DNA of 64,000 nucleotides from Lachnospiraceae bacterium A2 (GTDB lineage Bacteria; Bacillota; Clostridia; Lachnospirales; Lachnospiraceae). Position 1 is the first letter of the stretch. Every line of letters starts with the position of its first letter. Shown in pieces: positions 44,128-52,871 of this stretch. Below the pieces are notes generated by a model. It made no database searches and was not told the DNA's origin. It saw only the letters and a list, made by a program, of their open reading frames with translations. The DNA lies in assembly GCA_000403315.2 (NCBI GenBank), contig KE159636.1:62001-126000 (forward strand), read 5' to 3'. The position numbers and the translations under genes were made by a program.

Positions 44128-44732
44128 CAGCGTTCCTCCCTGCTTTTTTGTTTTTTCGCCTTTTCCTGCGTCTGGATTTTTGTGAGGGCTTCTTTTGCCC
44201 AATCAGGCATTTTTTCTGGCTTGATTTCGCCAAGCACATCGTACCTTTCCCATCGGGCGTGCTTGCCGTCCGCAAGCGAAGTCCCAAACACCGCCTGCCC
44301 CCTGCCGCCCCTTGCACCGTGTCCGCCGTCCACCAATACAAGCTGATAGGCGGAATGCCGGTACTCATAACGATTGACCTCGGCATTGATAGCGACGACC
44401 TTTCCCACAATGCTGTCATTTTTATTGTCTGGGATGCAGTCGTCTATGGTAAACGGCGTCATGTCGAACTTGAATTGTTCCTGCTCGGCTCTCACAAGCC
44501 CTATCTGCTCCTGCACCCTGTCGGTAAAAATCTGCATGGCTTCCAGATAGTCGTCTGAGCCGACCGCATCCGTTACCCACTCTGCGGACAGCGGGTTATC
44601 ATAAGTGCAGTCGCATACTAAAAAAGGATATTTCTCTTTTTCATCTATACCGAACACCACTTCCTTTTTTCCGATGTGGATGCTCTGTATGACCTCATAA
44701 GAGCTAATCATCCGTTTTTCTTCATTCTCCAT
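44127..44732 (-). CDS. 201-aa LPD-type accessory protein
   Basis: ATG 44732 follows AAAGGAGAAGCCCG. Residues about 10-80 (SYEVIQSIHIGKKEVVFGID ... YLEAMQIFTDRV) resemble the 91-aa protein at 44882-45157. The C-terminus (WAKEALTKIQTQEKAKKQK) is basic. A central part has GGHGARGGRGQAVFG. It overlaps the 52-aa gene by 11 bases and the next gene by 1-3 bases. Function unknown. Confidence 0.65.
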   Translation of the reverse strand: MENEEKRMISSYEVIQSIHIGKKEVVFGIDEKEKYPFLVCDCTYDNPLSAEWVTDAVGSDDYLEAMQIFTDRVQEQIGLVRAEQEQFKFDMTPFTIDDCIPDNKNDSIVGKVVAINAEVNRYEYRHSAYQLVLVDGGHGARGGRGQAVFGTSLADGKHARWERYDVLGEIKPEKMPDWAKEALTKIQTQEKAKKQKSREER

Positions 44733-44880
44733 CGGGCTTCTCCTTTCCCTGCTTTTTCTCCCTCTGCCAGTCTAAAACCTTTCGGATGCAGACATCGCAG
44801 AAGATAACACGGCTGTCCTTATATCGGGGGTAAGGACAGGTCGTGCAGTCATATTTCTTATAGTTTTCATTGCTGCTCAT
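44722..44880 (-). CDS. 52-aa protein with paired CxxC motifs
   Basis: ATG 44880 begins MSSNENYKKYDCTTCPYPRY and the frame ends at TGA 44722. It holds CTTC and CDVC pairs 18 residues apart, which should bind one zinc. The C-terminal half is basic. The stop overlaps the start of the 201-aa gene, and the start is 2 bases past the stop of the previous gene, so it fits the tightly packed operon. Easy to overlook because of size. Confidence 0.7.
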   Translation of the reverse strand: MSSNENYKKYDCTTCPYPRYKDSRVIFCDVCIRKVLDWQREKKQGKEKPDGE

Positions 44881-44881
44881 A

Positions 44882-45157
44882 CTACCGCTCACGCCCATCG
44901 TGCTGCTTCACTTTTTTATCTGGCTGTTGATTGTACGGCATCTGGCACTCCGACTGGTAGCGTTCGTTCAGTTTCTTCCTTGCGGCTTCGAGAGTATTGC
45001 AGTAGCAGCCCCAATAATAGTTGCCGCCGCCCTTGCAGTACCAGCATACATAAGGGTTCGGGGCTTTCGGGTGATGCCCGATGACAAGCTCCGTATTCCC
45101 GATAGTGCAGCTCTCTATGATTTCATAGCCTTGATTGGAGCGTGTTTCACCGTTCAT
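44882..45157 (-). CDS. 91-aa LPD-type accessory protein
   Basis: ATG 45157 follows AAAGGAGGAACGCCT and overlaps the preceding stop. The peptide has YEIIESCTIGNTELVIGHHP and PYVCWYCKGGGNYYWGCYC, followed by a helical part TLEAARKKLNERY. The first part is homologous to the N-terminus of the 201-aa protein nearby. Function unknown. Confidence 0.68.
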   Translation of the reverse strand: MNGETRSNQGYEIIESCTIGNTELVIGHHPKAPNPYVCWYCKGGGNYYWGCYCNTLEAARKKLNERYQSECQMPYNQQPDKKVKQHDGRER

Positions 45158-45518
45158 AGGCGTTCCTCCTTTCCTTTTTCTGCCCACGCTCTTTGGGCAT
45201 CGTGGTATGCCCTTGTGGTATTTCCTGCTGTTTTCCGTCCATATATTGCTGCAATTCATACTGGCAGGGGACGTACAGCCTGCCATTCTCCACGCAGCGG
45301 AAAATATCACATTTCTTATCCGTGGATGCAGCATAAAAATCATCGTAAGAATAAGGGAATTTCTGGCTTCCCCTGCCGTAATAGTCAGCGGCGAAAAAGC
45401 CAAGTTCCCTGTCTGTTTTTAACCTGCGGGTAATCTTGAAAAAATCATCTTCCCGCTTTGTAAACTGCCGCTCTGGGATAAAATGATGCCCACCGTATTC
45501 AAAAGACATTTCCTGCAT
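45147..45518 (-). CDS. 123-aa conserved ICE protein, unknown
   Basis: I choose ATG 45518 (RBS GTGAGGTG); ATG 45521 is equally possible. The protein contains FEYGGHHFIPERQFTKREDD, LGFFAADYYGR and YSYDDFYAAS, rich in aromatic residues, and a polar C-terminus. It resembles other small modules of this cluster (defence-antagonist-like LPD proteins) only loosely. No function assigned. Confidence 0.62.
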   Translation of the reverse strand: MQEMSFEYGGHHFIPERQFTKREDDFFKITRRLKTDRELGFFAADYYGRGSQKFPYSYDDFYAASTDKKCDIFRCVENGRLYVPCQYELQQYMDGKQQEIPQGHTTMPKERGQKKERRNAYER

Positions 45519-45526
45519 CATACACC

Positions 45527-45832
45527 TCACGATTCTTTGGCATATCTACGATATGCCTTTTCGCCTTTGGCTCTGATTTTCTGCATCCGCACACTCCCTA
45601 AAAGTTCTGGGCATTTCTCCTGCAATTTGCGGCGTGTCCTGCCCACGCTCTCAAAGCTCGGCAGGCCAAGCTCCTTATGGCTCAAAAGTATTCGGGCAAG
45701 CGGCATAGCTCCTGCATCTTTCAGATATAGGTTGCAGAGGGCAAGGTACAGCACCATGTCGTCATTTCTGGCATCCTCATTCTTTTGCAGGACAGCTTTC
45801 ACTTTCCCCTCTATGGTTTTTAAATTGTCCAT
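45527..45832 (-). CDS. 101-aa conserved ICE protein, possibly DNA-binding
   Basis: ATG 45832 follows ACGGAGGTGACT. The helical protein MDNLKTIEGKVKAVLQKNED ... SVGRTRRKLQEKCPEL ends with a basic stretch (KIRAKGEKAYRRYAKES). The pattern of helices with SFESVGRTRRKLQE resembles a winged-helix or replisome-type DNA-binding protein, but this is weak. It is conserved in position just after the surface-protein module. Confidence 0.65.
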   Translation of the reverse strand: MDNLKTIEGKVKAVLQKNEDARNDDMVLYLALCNLYLKDAGAMPLARILLSHKELGLPSFESVGRTRRKLQEKCPELLGSVRMQKIRAKGEKAYRRYAKES

Positions 45833-45901
45833 AGTCACCTCCGTACATGGAAAAAGGACGGTCGCTATGAACCGCCCCAATCCATACAAAATCTGCCTAA
45901 T

Positions 45902-45988
45902 TTATTTCTTCCTGCGGATATGCAGCCATATAGCCGCAACGCCAATAAACGCTACAAGCACAATAGCAATCCTATTTTTTTCTCTCAT
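45902..45988 (-). CDS. 28-aa single-helix membrane peptide
   Basis: ATG 45988 lies 10-12 bases after the AAGGAGGA that includes the stop of the surface protein. The peptide MREKNRIAIVLVAFIGVAAI plus WLHIRRKK has one membrane helix with positive ends. It is probably translated with the adhesin gene. Role unknown. Confidence 0.55.
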   Translation of the reverse strand: MREKNRIAIVLVAFIGVAAIWLHIRRKK

Positions 45989-45993
45989 TCTGC

Positions 45994-48900
45994 TTAATCC
46001 TCCTTTTTCTTTCTTCCGCATTTGTAGCCTGCAAACCCGAAGATTCCTGCACCGACTGTAAATGCCGCCGCAAGGCTCACCCACAAGCCTAAACTAAAAT
46101 CATCGCCTGTTTTCGGCGTGTCACGCAGCTCGTTGTGCATGGTGACAACCGCTGTTTCATCTGTCTTTATGGTCACTTTCTGGTCGGCGGGCAGGATATA
46201 GCCAGAAGATACCTTGTCGCTGACCTCGGACACGGTATATTCACCGATACGCAGCCCCTCAACAGTAATCTCACCTTTCTTGTCTGTCGTAAATGTCTGG
46301 TCGTAATCTTTGCCAATCACACGGAAAGAGAAGCCCTCTACTTTTCCGTCAGAAGATGTCTTGACGATTTTAAGGCTTCCTTTCTGTGCTTCATTCAAGA
46401 ATCCTTTGCCCGCTTTATTCTCCACGTTGTAGGTTTTTCCGTTTTCCTCGATGGATACGGGATAGACATTCTCATCCAGAACAAAGCCTGTCGGGGCGGT
46501 TTTCTCACGGACAAGGTACTTGCCGTAACGCAGGTCGTCCATCTGGTAAATGCCTTTCTCCACCTCGCCCATCTCGCCAAGCAGCTCGTCTTTCTTATCC
46601 AGTTTCCCATCTTCGTTTGTATCCGAGTAAACCTCAAATACCGCACCCGTGAGCTTGTTTTCTGGGTAGTCCTTGTCTACCTTAGTCAGAGCGATATTGC
46701 CTGTGATAAAGTAATTGACAAGCTCTATCTCCACAACTTCATCCACTTCACTGATTGTCACGCTGATTTCTTCCTCGGAGAGTACATATCCTTTCGGGCT
46801 TTCGATTTCACGGATTACCCATGTGCCATACGGAACTTTTTCAAAAGAAAAACTGCCGTCATCTTCCGATGTGGCAGTTGCGATAGCATTTTCCTTTGTA
46901 TATTCTGTTGTGCCTGTCTGAAAGATGCCGATAACAGCACCGCCTAAATCTTCGCTGTCCTCATTTGATTTCCTGCCGCTGACAGAGCCGTAAATCAGTT
47001 CGTTTTCAATAGCTTCGCCCTCATTCGCCGTGATATGCACAACTGCGGTATCCTGCCCTGCATATTCAAATACGACAGGATACTTTTCATCGCTGACAAG
47101 ATAAGCGGCATTTGTGCTGATTTCCTGCACATAGTAGCTGCCCATCGGTAAATCGCTGACCGCCTTTCCGTGACCGTTTTCATCAAGGAAGATAACCTCA
47201 ATCAGTTCATCCGCAGGGATAGCAGAGCCGTCTGCGGCGGTCAGTTCCTCGGCGGCATACAGACCGAACGTAACGTCTTTGATTTCTCCGTTGTTGCCTA
47301 CGCCGTATGCTTCGTCAACCTCAAGGCTCTTGATTACATTGATTTCCACACGCTGACGCTCATTGTAAAAATCCCTGCCTGCTTCCGTCACTTCGATTTC
47401 CTGCCCTGCATACACAAGCTCCACGGAGTGGACTTCCTCACTTAACACCATGCCATACGGGGCGGTCACTTCTTTGACTTCATATCTTCCCAGATACAGT
47501 TCTTTGGATTCTGCCGTGCCATCCTCGCCCGTAGTGAGCGTATCTACAACCTCGCCTTTCTCGGCTCTTACTGTTCCGTCTGTCGTAATAATATCCTCGG
47601 CTGCGGTAATCTCATAGACCGCACCCTCCAGATTGTCTACTGCAAAAATCGGCTGATACAGCCCCTTGTTTCCTGATACCCTGCTGAATACCTCCCCAGA
47701 CTTTCCTACCGTGATTTTCCCTTTCTGTGCCACATTGGAGCGTTCCACTTTGACAACCGTGATGCCGCTTTCATCCTCGGAGTTTCCCTGCTCCACGTCA
47801 AAATAGACTGGCTCGGAATCCAGAACGTAGCCATACGGAGCCTGCACCTCAACCAGAGAGTATCCCTTGCCGTATCCTAAGGTCTGCGGCGTGATAAGCT
47901 CTCCGTCTGCGGTAGTGTAGAACGTGTCAATCGTCGTCACTTCGGGATAAGTGAATCGCATTGTCACAAGCTCCCCATTCGGGTCATAAATCTGGAATCC
48001 TGCACCTGCATACGGGATAACTTTGCCTGTTTCTATATCCTTTTTCACAATCTTGATATAGCTCTCAAAGTTGGCATTGTTGATAAGGTAGCGGTAGGTC
48101 TGGCTGTCCTTGCAGATAAATACGTCAAAATCTTTCATTAGCTCACGCCCGTCCCATCCAGAAGTCTGGTGAACCGTATAGATGCCGTATGGCATATCCT
48201 TTGTCTGGGCAAATCCGTTTTCGTCACAAATGAGCGTGTCACGTTCCGTTTCCTCCGCTGCATCAAAGCTGCCTGCGGATTTCAAGAACACTTCAAAAAC
48301 AGCTCCCTCCTCTGGCGTTTCAATCTGGGTTTCGCCGTTGTCAGTGTGCTTGATAATGGCGATATTGCCTTTGATGACCTGCTCGTTTACGTCATTCTTT
48401 GCAGAATTATATTCTATGGTGTAAAGTTCTGGCTCTGCCCCTACATGGTGTACGGTCGTGTCCAGAAGATAGCCCTCGGACGGGGTAATCTCACGGATGC
48501 TCCAGTCATCGCCGCACACATAATATTTCGTTGTGAACTGCCCGTTTTCATCGGTAGTGTAAGTGTCAACCAGTTCCTCGCCCTTATAAATGCCGTAAAC
48601 CGCACCTGCAAGGGAAGCGTCGCCCTGCGGCTTCTTTCCCGTTTCCACGTCGGTCTTTAATACCGTGACATTGAACTTCTTCAAAATATTGTGGAAGCTG
48701 CGGTTCGTGACCTTTTTCCACTCAATCGGGGCTGTCTGGGATGCAGGGACGACATAGCGGACTGCCGTATCCACTTCCTCAAGGGTATAAGGCGTGCTGC
48801 CGCTGATAAGGACGTTTTCAAACTTCGCCAGTCCGTTCTTATCGGTTATGGCATATTCATCAACAGCCAAGCCGCTCAATGATGTTCCGTAAAGGTGGAA

Positions 48901-50142
48901 CTTCACGCCCTCCACAAGATTATCCTCGGATGTTTTCACTACTTCAAGGCTTCCACGCTTCAAGGTATTGCTGAATGTGACCGTAGAGGTTTTCCCTCCG
49001 ATAATCGTCACGGTCTGGGTCTTCTGCGGCTCGTAGCGGTCAATGGACTGTTCTGTGACCGTATAAGTGCCAGGGAATAAGCCCTCCACCGTGATATTTC
49101 CATTCTTGTCGGTTTTCACGGTCTTATTGAAGCCGTCACCCTTGATGTTAAAGGAAATCCCCTCAACAACTCCGTCCTCGGAAGTCTTTTTCAGTGCAAC
49201 CGTGCCTGTCGGCGTTTCCACGTTGATATATGCCATCATGGTATCTACATTTTCCACACCCGTAATGACGTCCTGCAGGTTCGGGTCGCCGTAAGCAATC
49301 ATCATCGCACCGCTGCTGACGGTCGGCGTGTTGTTCCTCGTTGCCGTAATCCTTGCCTTGCCGTCAATCGCCTTTGATGATGTGATGGTCAGCTTGTTTC
49401 CAGACTTGGACACCTTTACATTGCTGTCAGAGCTGGTAAAGGAATACTCGGATAAAACGCCGTTGCTGTCGGTCAGCGTAAGGCTGTATTTGCCGTCCTT
49501 ATAGGCAAGCTCCTTTGTGATGTCTTTCTTCCCTGCCGACATGAAGCTCGGAATCGTGCTGTGCCTTGTAAGCAGGGACACAATCTGGTCGTAAGCCGCC
49601 CTTGCCCCGCTGTTCGCATAATTAGAGCCAAAGTGCAGGCTGTAAACGGTCGTACTTGTCTGGCTGTACGGGCTTGTGGAATTGCGGCATCCCGTAACAA
49701 ACTCCCATACAAGGGTCTGGGTGGCAAGCCATTTCTCATCATCGCTCCCAGATAAATTCCCGCTGTTGCCCTGATACCCATAGAGCAGGGCAAGCCCCAC
49801 CGCTTTTCTCTGTTCTTCGGAGAGGGCGTTCCAAGCGTTGGAAGATGCCTTTGCAAGCGTGTTGCCTGTTTTTAAAGGCACGCCCGGCTGAAGGCAGAAC
49901 GCCGTTTCCCCGTCCACATACATACGGTACTTGTATTCGCCTGTCCCTCCTGCGGTATGACCTCCAATGTTGGCACTGGAATTATACCTCATGGCGTTCC
50001 CTGCACCGTCGTAGGTGTGGGTAAAGCTAATCGTGCCGATGTCGCCCGCTGCAAACGCTGTCGTGGCAGGGACGGCGGACAATGCCGTGACCGCAGCCAA
50101 CGCTAACGCCGCAGCCCTTTTAAATAATTTACGAATCTTCAT
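45994..50142 (-). CDS. Cell-wall adhesin with thioester domain and Cna-B/SpaA repeats
   Basis: The 1382-aa protein starts at ATG 50142 after AGGAGGTAACG. It has a signal peptide (about 1-32, cut after TTAFA), an N-terminal thioester-type domain with Cys in ETAFCLQPG (about 83) and Gln in LATQTLVWEF (about 142), which form a reactive bond to host or neighbour amines, and then about nine or ten Cna-B/SpaA repeats (e.g. GTVALKKTSEDGVVEGISF, GSLEVVKTSEDNLVEGVKF). The C-terminus has TPKTGD, a membrane helix and GRKKKED. The ICE sortase B should anchor it. It may aid mating-pair contact or host adhesion. Confidence 0.9.
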   Translation of the reverse strand: MKIRKLFKRAAALALAAVTALSAVPATTAFAAGDIGTISFTHTYDGAGNAMRYNSSANIGGHTAGGTGEYKYRMYVDGETAFCLQPGVPLKTGNTLAKASSNAWNALSEEQRKAVGLALLYGYQGNSGNLSGSDDEKWLATQTLVWEFVTGCRNSTSPYSQTSTTVYSLHFGSNYANSGARAAYDQIVSLLTRHSTIPSFMSAGKKDITKELAYKDGKYSLTLTDSNGVLSEYSFTSSDSNVKVSKSGNKLTITSSKAIDGKARITATRNNTPTVSSGAMMIAYGDPNLQDVITGVENVDTMMAYINVETPTGTVALKKTSEDGVVEGISFNIKGDGFNKTVKTDKNGNITVEGLFPGTYTVTEQSIDRYEPQKTQTVTIIGGKTSTVTFSNTLKRGSLEVVKTSEDNLVEGVKFHLYGTSLSGLAVDEYAITDKNGLAKFENVLISGSTPYTLEEVDTAVRYVVPASQTAPIEWKKVTNRSFHNILKKFNVTVLKTDVETGKKPQGDASLAGAVYGIYKGEELVDTYTTDENGQFTTKYYVCGDDWSIREITPSEGYLLDTTVHHVGAEPELYTIEYNSAKNDVNEQVIKGNIAIIKHTDNGETQIETPEEGAVFEVFLKSAGSFDAAEETERDTLICDENGFAQTKDMPYGIYTVHQTSGWDGRELMKDFDVFICKDSQTYRYLINNANFESYIKIVKKDIETGKVIPYAGAGFQIYDPNGELVTMRFTYPEVTTIDTFYTTADGELITPQTLGYGKGYSLVEVQAPYGYVLDSEPVYFDVEQGNSEDESGITVVKVERSNVAQKGKITVGKSGEVFSRVSGNKGLYQPIFAVDNLEGAVYEITAAEDIITTDGTVRAEKGEVVDTLTTGEDGTAESKELYLGRYEVKEVTAPYGMVLSEEVHSVELVYAGQEIEVTEAGRDFYNERQRVEINVIKSLEVDEAYGVGNNGEIKDVTFGLYAAEELTAADGSAIPADELIEVIFLDENGHGKAVSDLPMGSYYVQEISTNAAYLVSDEKYPVVFEYAGQDTAVVHITANEGEAIENELIYGSVSGRKSNEDSEDLGGAVIGIFQTGTTEYTKENAIATATSEDDGSFSFEKVPYGTWVIREIESPKGYVLSEEEISVTISEVDEVVEIELVNYFITGNIALTKVDKDYPENKLTGAVFEVYSDTNEDGKLDKKDELLGEMGEVEKGIYQMDDLRYGKYLVREKTAPTGFVLDENVYPVSIEENGKTYNVENKAGKGFLNEAQKGSLKIVKTSSDGKVEGFSFRVIGKDYDQTFTTDKKGEITVEGLRIGEYTVSEVSDKVSSGYILPADQKVTIKTDETAVVTMHNELRDTPKTGDDFSLGLWVSLAAAFTVGAGIFGFAGYKCGRKKKED

Positions 50143-50287
50143 CGTTACCTCCTGTTCGTTCCCGTGTTGATAGTTGCTGACTGACTTTTTGACAGAAAAA
50201 ATCTGCCCGTCTGGACAGCCTTTAATATTTCTTTTCTCGGATAGTTACTGGCAGTATCAAGGGGGAGAGGTGTGGAGAGGGGGAATC

Positions 50288-50318
50288 AGAAAAAAATTTG
50301 CTGTCCCCCAAAGGGCAG
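50288..50318 (-). terminator. Terminator of parB, upstream of the adhesin gene
   Basis: On the minus strand CTGCCC and GGGGACAG pair (one bulge) across TTTGG and are followed by CAAATTTTTTTC. It lies about 46 bases past the parB stop. A second weak hairpin, CTGTCC/GGGCAG plus ATTTTTT, near 50195-50220 precedes the adhesin start. Confidence 0.55.
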
Positions 50319-50363
50319 ACTTCTCCCTCGGTGTTCCATGCCAGAATCCCCATTTTGCCTGCT

Positions 50364-51311
50364 CTACCTCTCGTGAGCCTTGTTCCTCTGCAAGTGGCGG
50401 TTATAAAACTCCAACGCCTTTACGACAAAATCCGTTTCCTGCCCTCTGGGGATAGATTTCGGTATGAGCTTGGTTATCCGCTCGTCCTTAAAGGCAGGCT
50501 TCTCTTTCTGGTTTGGCTTATCCTCCTGCATGATGCTCTGGATAACCTCGTCCGTGAGCTTTCCCTCCTGCATGAACTTTTTCATCTTGATAGCCTGTGC
50601 AAGTGAGGGCGTGGCATCGTTGTAGCCCATTGCTTCAAGCAAAGTGTACTGCTGTTCCTCGGAAAGATAGGAAATCTCAACAGCAGGGCGGAAAGCAATC
50701 TGACGTTCATCTACCATTTGCAGAATTTCGGGTACAAGCTCGGTCAAGCGGATAAAGCGGCGTATCTGCTCACGGCTTTCACCAACTTCTTTTCCCAACT
50801 TCTCATTTGTTCGGGGAGTTTCTAAATCTGACACCACTGGTGTCAAATTATCTTTTGGTGGTCTGCCCGCTTGTCTGTTCATCGCTTCAAGCCGCATCTT
50901 ATAGGCAAAGGCTTTCTCACTTGGCAGAATAACAGAGCGTTGGAGATTACTTTCAACCATGACAATAATTGCTTCATCATGTGTCAGCTCCTTAACCTCA
51001 CATTTCAGCGTTTCAAGCCCTGCAAGCTCACAAGCCTTTTTCCGCCTGTGACCACTGATAAGCTCATACCGACCGTCCTCTTTCTGCCGAACCGTGGCAG
51101 GGGTCATTACACCGCTCCGACTGACACTTTCCACAAGCTGCTCCATATCCTCATTCATCAAAACCTTGAATGGGTGGTCTGGGAACTCATCAATCTCGGA
51201 AATGGGGATTTCCCTTATCTTGCTTAAATTTGCTTCTGCTCGGCTCTCGTCTGTTTCAAAGAGGTCATCGTATGCGGTCAGCTCGATTCCTGTTCTTTTG
51301 CTTCTCGCCAA
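50364..51311 (-). CDS. parB: ParB/Spo0J-family partition protein
   Basis: The start is TTG 51311 after AAAGGAGGTAGCAGAGA. The 315-aa protein has the ParB nuclease-like/CTPase domain with ELISGHRRKKACELAG (about 84-99), VESNLQRSVILPSEKAFAYK, a KorB-type HTH (GESREQIRRFIRLTELVPEI, about 177-196) and a C-terminal dimerisation tail. It overlaps parA by 47 bases. With ParA it should segregate or stabilise the circular ICE and may also act as a regulator. Confidence 0.9.
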   Translation of the reverse strand: MARSKRTGIELTAYDDLFETDESRAEANLSKIREIPISEIDEFPDHPFKVLMNEDMEQLVESVSRSGVMTPATVRQKEDGRYELISGHRRKKACELAGLETLKCEVKELTHDEAIIVMVESNLQRSVILPSEKAFAYKMRLEAMNRQAGRPPKDNLTPVVSDLETPRTNEKLGKEVGESREQIRRFIRLTELVPEILQMVDERQIAFRPAVEISYLSEEQQYTLLEAMGYNDATPSLAQAIKMKKFMQEGKLTDEVIQSIMQEDKPNQKEKPAFKDERITKLIPKSIPRGQETDFVVKALEFYNRHLQRNKAHER

Positions 51312-52092
51312 TCTCTGCTACCTCCTTTCCAAACTGCTCATAAGCAGCGGCTACTTTGCCGCCTTTGTCGTAGGCAAAAATACTCTTTCCCTCTGCAGTG
51401 GCTTCTACCGCACGGATGGAATGGGGTATCTGGGCATCGAAAACTTTAATCCTCTGCCCGTAGGCACTCTTTACCGTTGCGGTAATCTCTTTAGAGATGT
51501 TCGTGCGTGGCATTACCATCGTCATTAAGATACCGTCAATCCGCAGATGGGGATTGATTTGCCGCTTGACTTTAGACACGGAGCGAAGCAACAGCTCTAA
51601 GCCTTTGGCAGAAAGATAATGGGGCTGTGTCGGGATAACCACGCTGTCAGCCGCTGCAAGTGCATTGATTGTGAGCATACCCAAACTCGGCATACAGTCA
51701 ATAAGGACTGTATCATAATTCTTTTTTACCTCATTGATGCAGGTTTTCAGCACGCTTTCACGGCTTATGGCATTGATTAGCCTTACTTCCAAGCCCGACA
51801 GTTCAATGTTGGACGGGAGCAGGTCAACGCCCTCATTATGGTGCAGGATAGCTTTCTGGACATTGACAGGATTATCGTCTATCACATCCTGCATAATGCT
51901 TGAGAGCGTATCAGACAAATCATCTGGTCTGCCGTAGCCAAGTGACATGGTAAGATTTGCCTGTGCATCGGCATCAATGAGCAGGACTTTTTTACCCTGC
52001 TGTGCCAGACTGACACCCAGATTGACCGCCGTGGTGGTCTTTCCGACACCGCCTTTCTGGTTCGTCAGAGCGATTACTTTGCAATTTGACAT
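51265..52092 (-). CDS. parA: ParA/Soj-family partition ATPase
   Basis: I start at ATG 52092 (MSNCKVIALTNQKGGVGKTT), 8 bases after AAGGAGG; the longer frame to 52155 reads through a hairpin. The 275-aa protein has the deviant Walker A KGGVGKTT, LLIDADAQANLTMSLGYG, and TVLIDCMPSLGMLTINAL. It works with the overlapping parB. Confidence 0.92.
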   Translation of the reverse strand: MSNCKVIALTNQKGGVGKTTTAVNLGVSLAQQGKKVLLIDADAQANLTMSLGYGRPDDLSDTLSSIMQDVIDDNPVNVQKAILHHNEGVDLLPSNIELSGLEVRLINAISRESVLKTCINEVKKNYDTVLIDCMPSLGMLTINALAAADSVVIPTQPHYLSAKGLELLLRSVSKVKRQINPHLRIDGILMTMVMPRTNISKEITATVKSAYGQRIKVFDAQIPHSIRAVEATAEGKSIFAYDKGGKVAAAYEQFGKEVAEIGEKQKNRNRADRIR

Positions 52093-52118
52093 AGGTGCGT
52101 CCTCCTTTCGCATAAATT

Positions 52119-52141
52119 TAGCCACTTTGTCAGAGTGGCTA
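52119..52141 (-). promoter_or_regulatory. Hairpin in the parA 5' leader
   Basis: TAGCCACT pairs with AGTGGCTA across a 7-base loop, 27 bases upstream of the parA start codon. On the minus strand it begins ACATAGCC, the same start as the terminator at 52168-52203 and that near 32.8 kb. Confidence 0.45.
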
Positions 52142-52167
52142 TGTAAAGGATTCATGGCAATAAAAAA

Positions 52168-52203
52168 AGCCGACTGGCTGTTTTTTAACTACACCAATCG
52201 GCT
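52168..52203 (-). terminator. Terminator between the 111-aa gene and parA
   Basis: On the minus strand AGCCGATTGG pairs with CCAGTCGGCT and is followed by TTTTTTATT, a strong intrinsic terminator. It may be read through to allow parAB expression or a separate start may exist after it. Confidence 0.8.
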
Positions 52204-52235
52204 ATGTAAAATTTATTCTGCTTTTATTATCTGTC

Positions 52236-52571
52236 TTATCTGCACTGTCGTGATAAGGCTTCTCTTATTCTCTCTGTATCCCATTTTTCTGGGAACAATA
52301 CCGCCATAATATGAAACGCATCCATCAGTCCTGCAATATAGGCATGAGTGCCGTATTCAAAATCCTGCTTATCCCTGCAATCTATAAGATGTTGGCAAAC
52401 TTTCCTCTGCTTTTCCGTTAAATCAAGCTGATTAAAAGCGTCCTCTGCACTTCCCTCATTATTACTATCCTTTTGATAACTTGCATCGGCTTGTAACAGT
52501 TTCAATACGGATTCATCTTTTAATTTTTCTACTGCTATTTTAACCAGTTCTTTAAATTCCTTATCGCACAT
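52236..52571 (-). CDS. 111-aa conserved ICE-end protein, unknown
   Basis: ATG 52571 follows AGGGGGAAGTG. The acidic helical protein starts MCDKEFKELVKIAVEKLKDE and contains LDLTEKQRKVCQHLIDCRDK and THAYIAGLMDAFHIMAVL. No family recognised. It overlaps the 65-aa upstream gene by 11 bases, forming a two-gene operon ended by the 52168 terminator. Confidence 0.65.
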   Translation of the reverse strand: MCDKEFKELVKIAVEKLKDESVLKLLQADASYQKDSNNEGSAEDAFNQLDLTEKQRKVCQHLIDCRDKQDFEYGTHAYIAGLMDAFHIMAVLFPEKWDTERIREALSRQCR

Positions 52572-52758
52572 CACTTCCCCCTGCCAGTTCTACTCTTAAT
52601 TTTTTTATAGGCGCATGGATAACCTTAAAAATAAGTTCGTCAACACAGTCTGTATATCTGCCTTGCTGTATGAGCTGATTTTTCAGTTCCACAAGGCTAT
52701 GTAGCAAAATGCTCCGTTCCCCACTATCCACATACAAGTGATTTTTCTTTTCTCTCAT
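52561..52758 (-). CDS. 65-aa conserved ICE protein, copy B
   Basis: I choose ATG 52758 (AGGATGGTGG upstream); ATG 52770 would lack a spacer. The peptide begins MREKKNHLYVDSGERSILLH and includes CVDELIFKVIHAPIKKLRV. It is homologous to the 65-aa protein upstream of virD4. It is the first gene inside the right ICE end and follows a consensus promoter. Confidence 0.72.
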   Translation of the reverse strand: MREKKNHLYVDSGERSILLHSLVELKNQLIQQGRYTDCVDELIFKVIHAPIKKLRVELAGGSDVR

Positions 52759-52784
52759 AAAGTCCACCATCCTTTTTTGATTTC

Positions 52785-52813
52785 ATTATATAGAGAACTA
52801 ACAAGCCAATCAA
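52785..52813 (-). promoter_or_regulatory. Promoter at the right ICE end
   Basis: On the minus strand TTGATT (52808-52813), a 17-base spacer and TATAAT (52785-52790) form a strong promoter just inside the element, directing the 65-aa and 111-aa genes and perhaps parAB. Confidence 0.75.
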
Positions 52814-52871
52814 AGGTACGATTCGGACAAAAAATAAGCGTACCACTATTTCTAATGATACGCTCACGGCT

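Noticed and set aside
52093..52155. Longer ParA start at 52155
   Set aside because: The extra 21 residues run through a hairpin and lack a ribosome site, whereas ATG 52092 has AAGGAGG at proper distance and begins the conserved ParA N-terminus.
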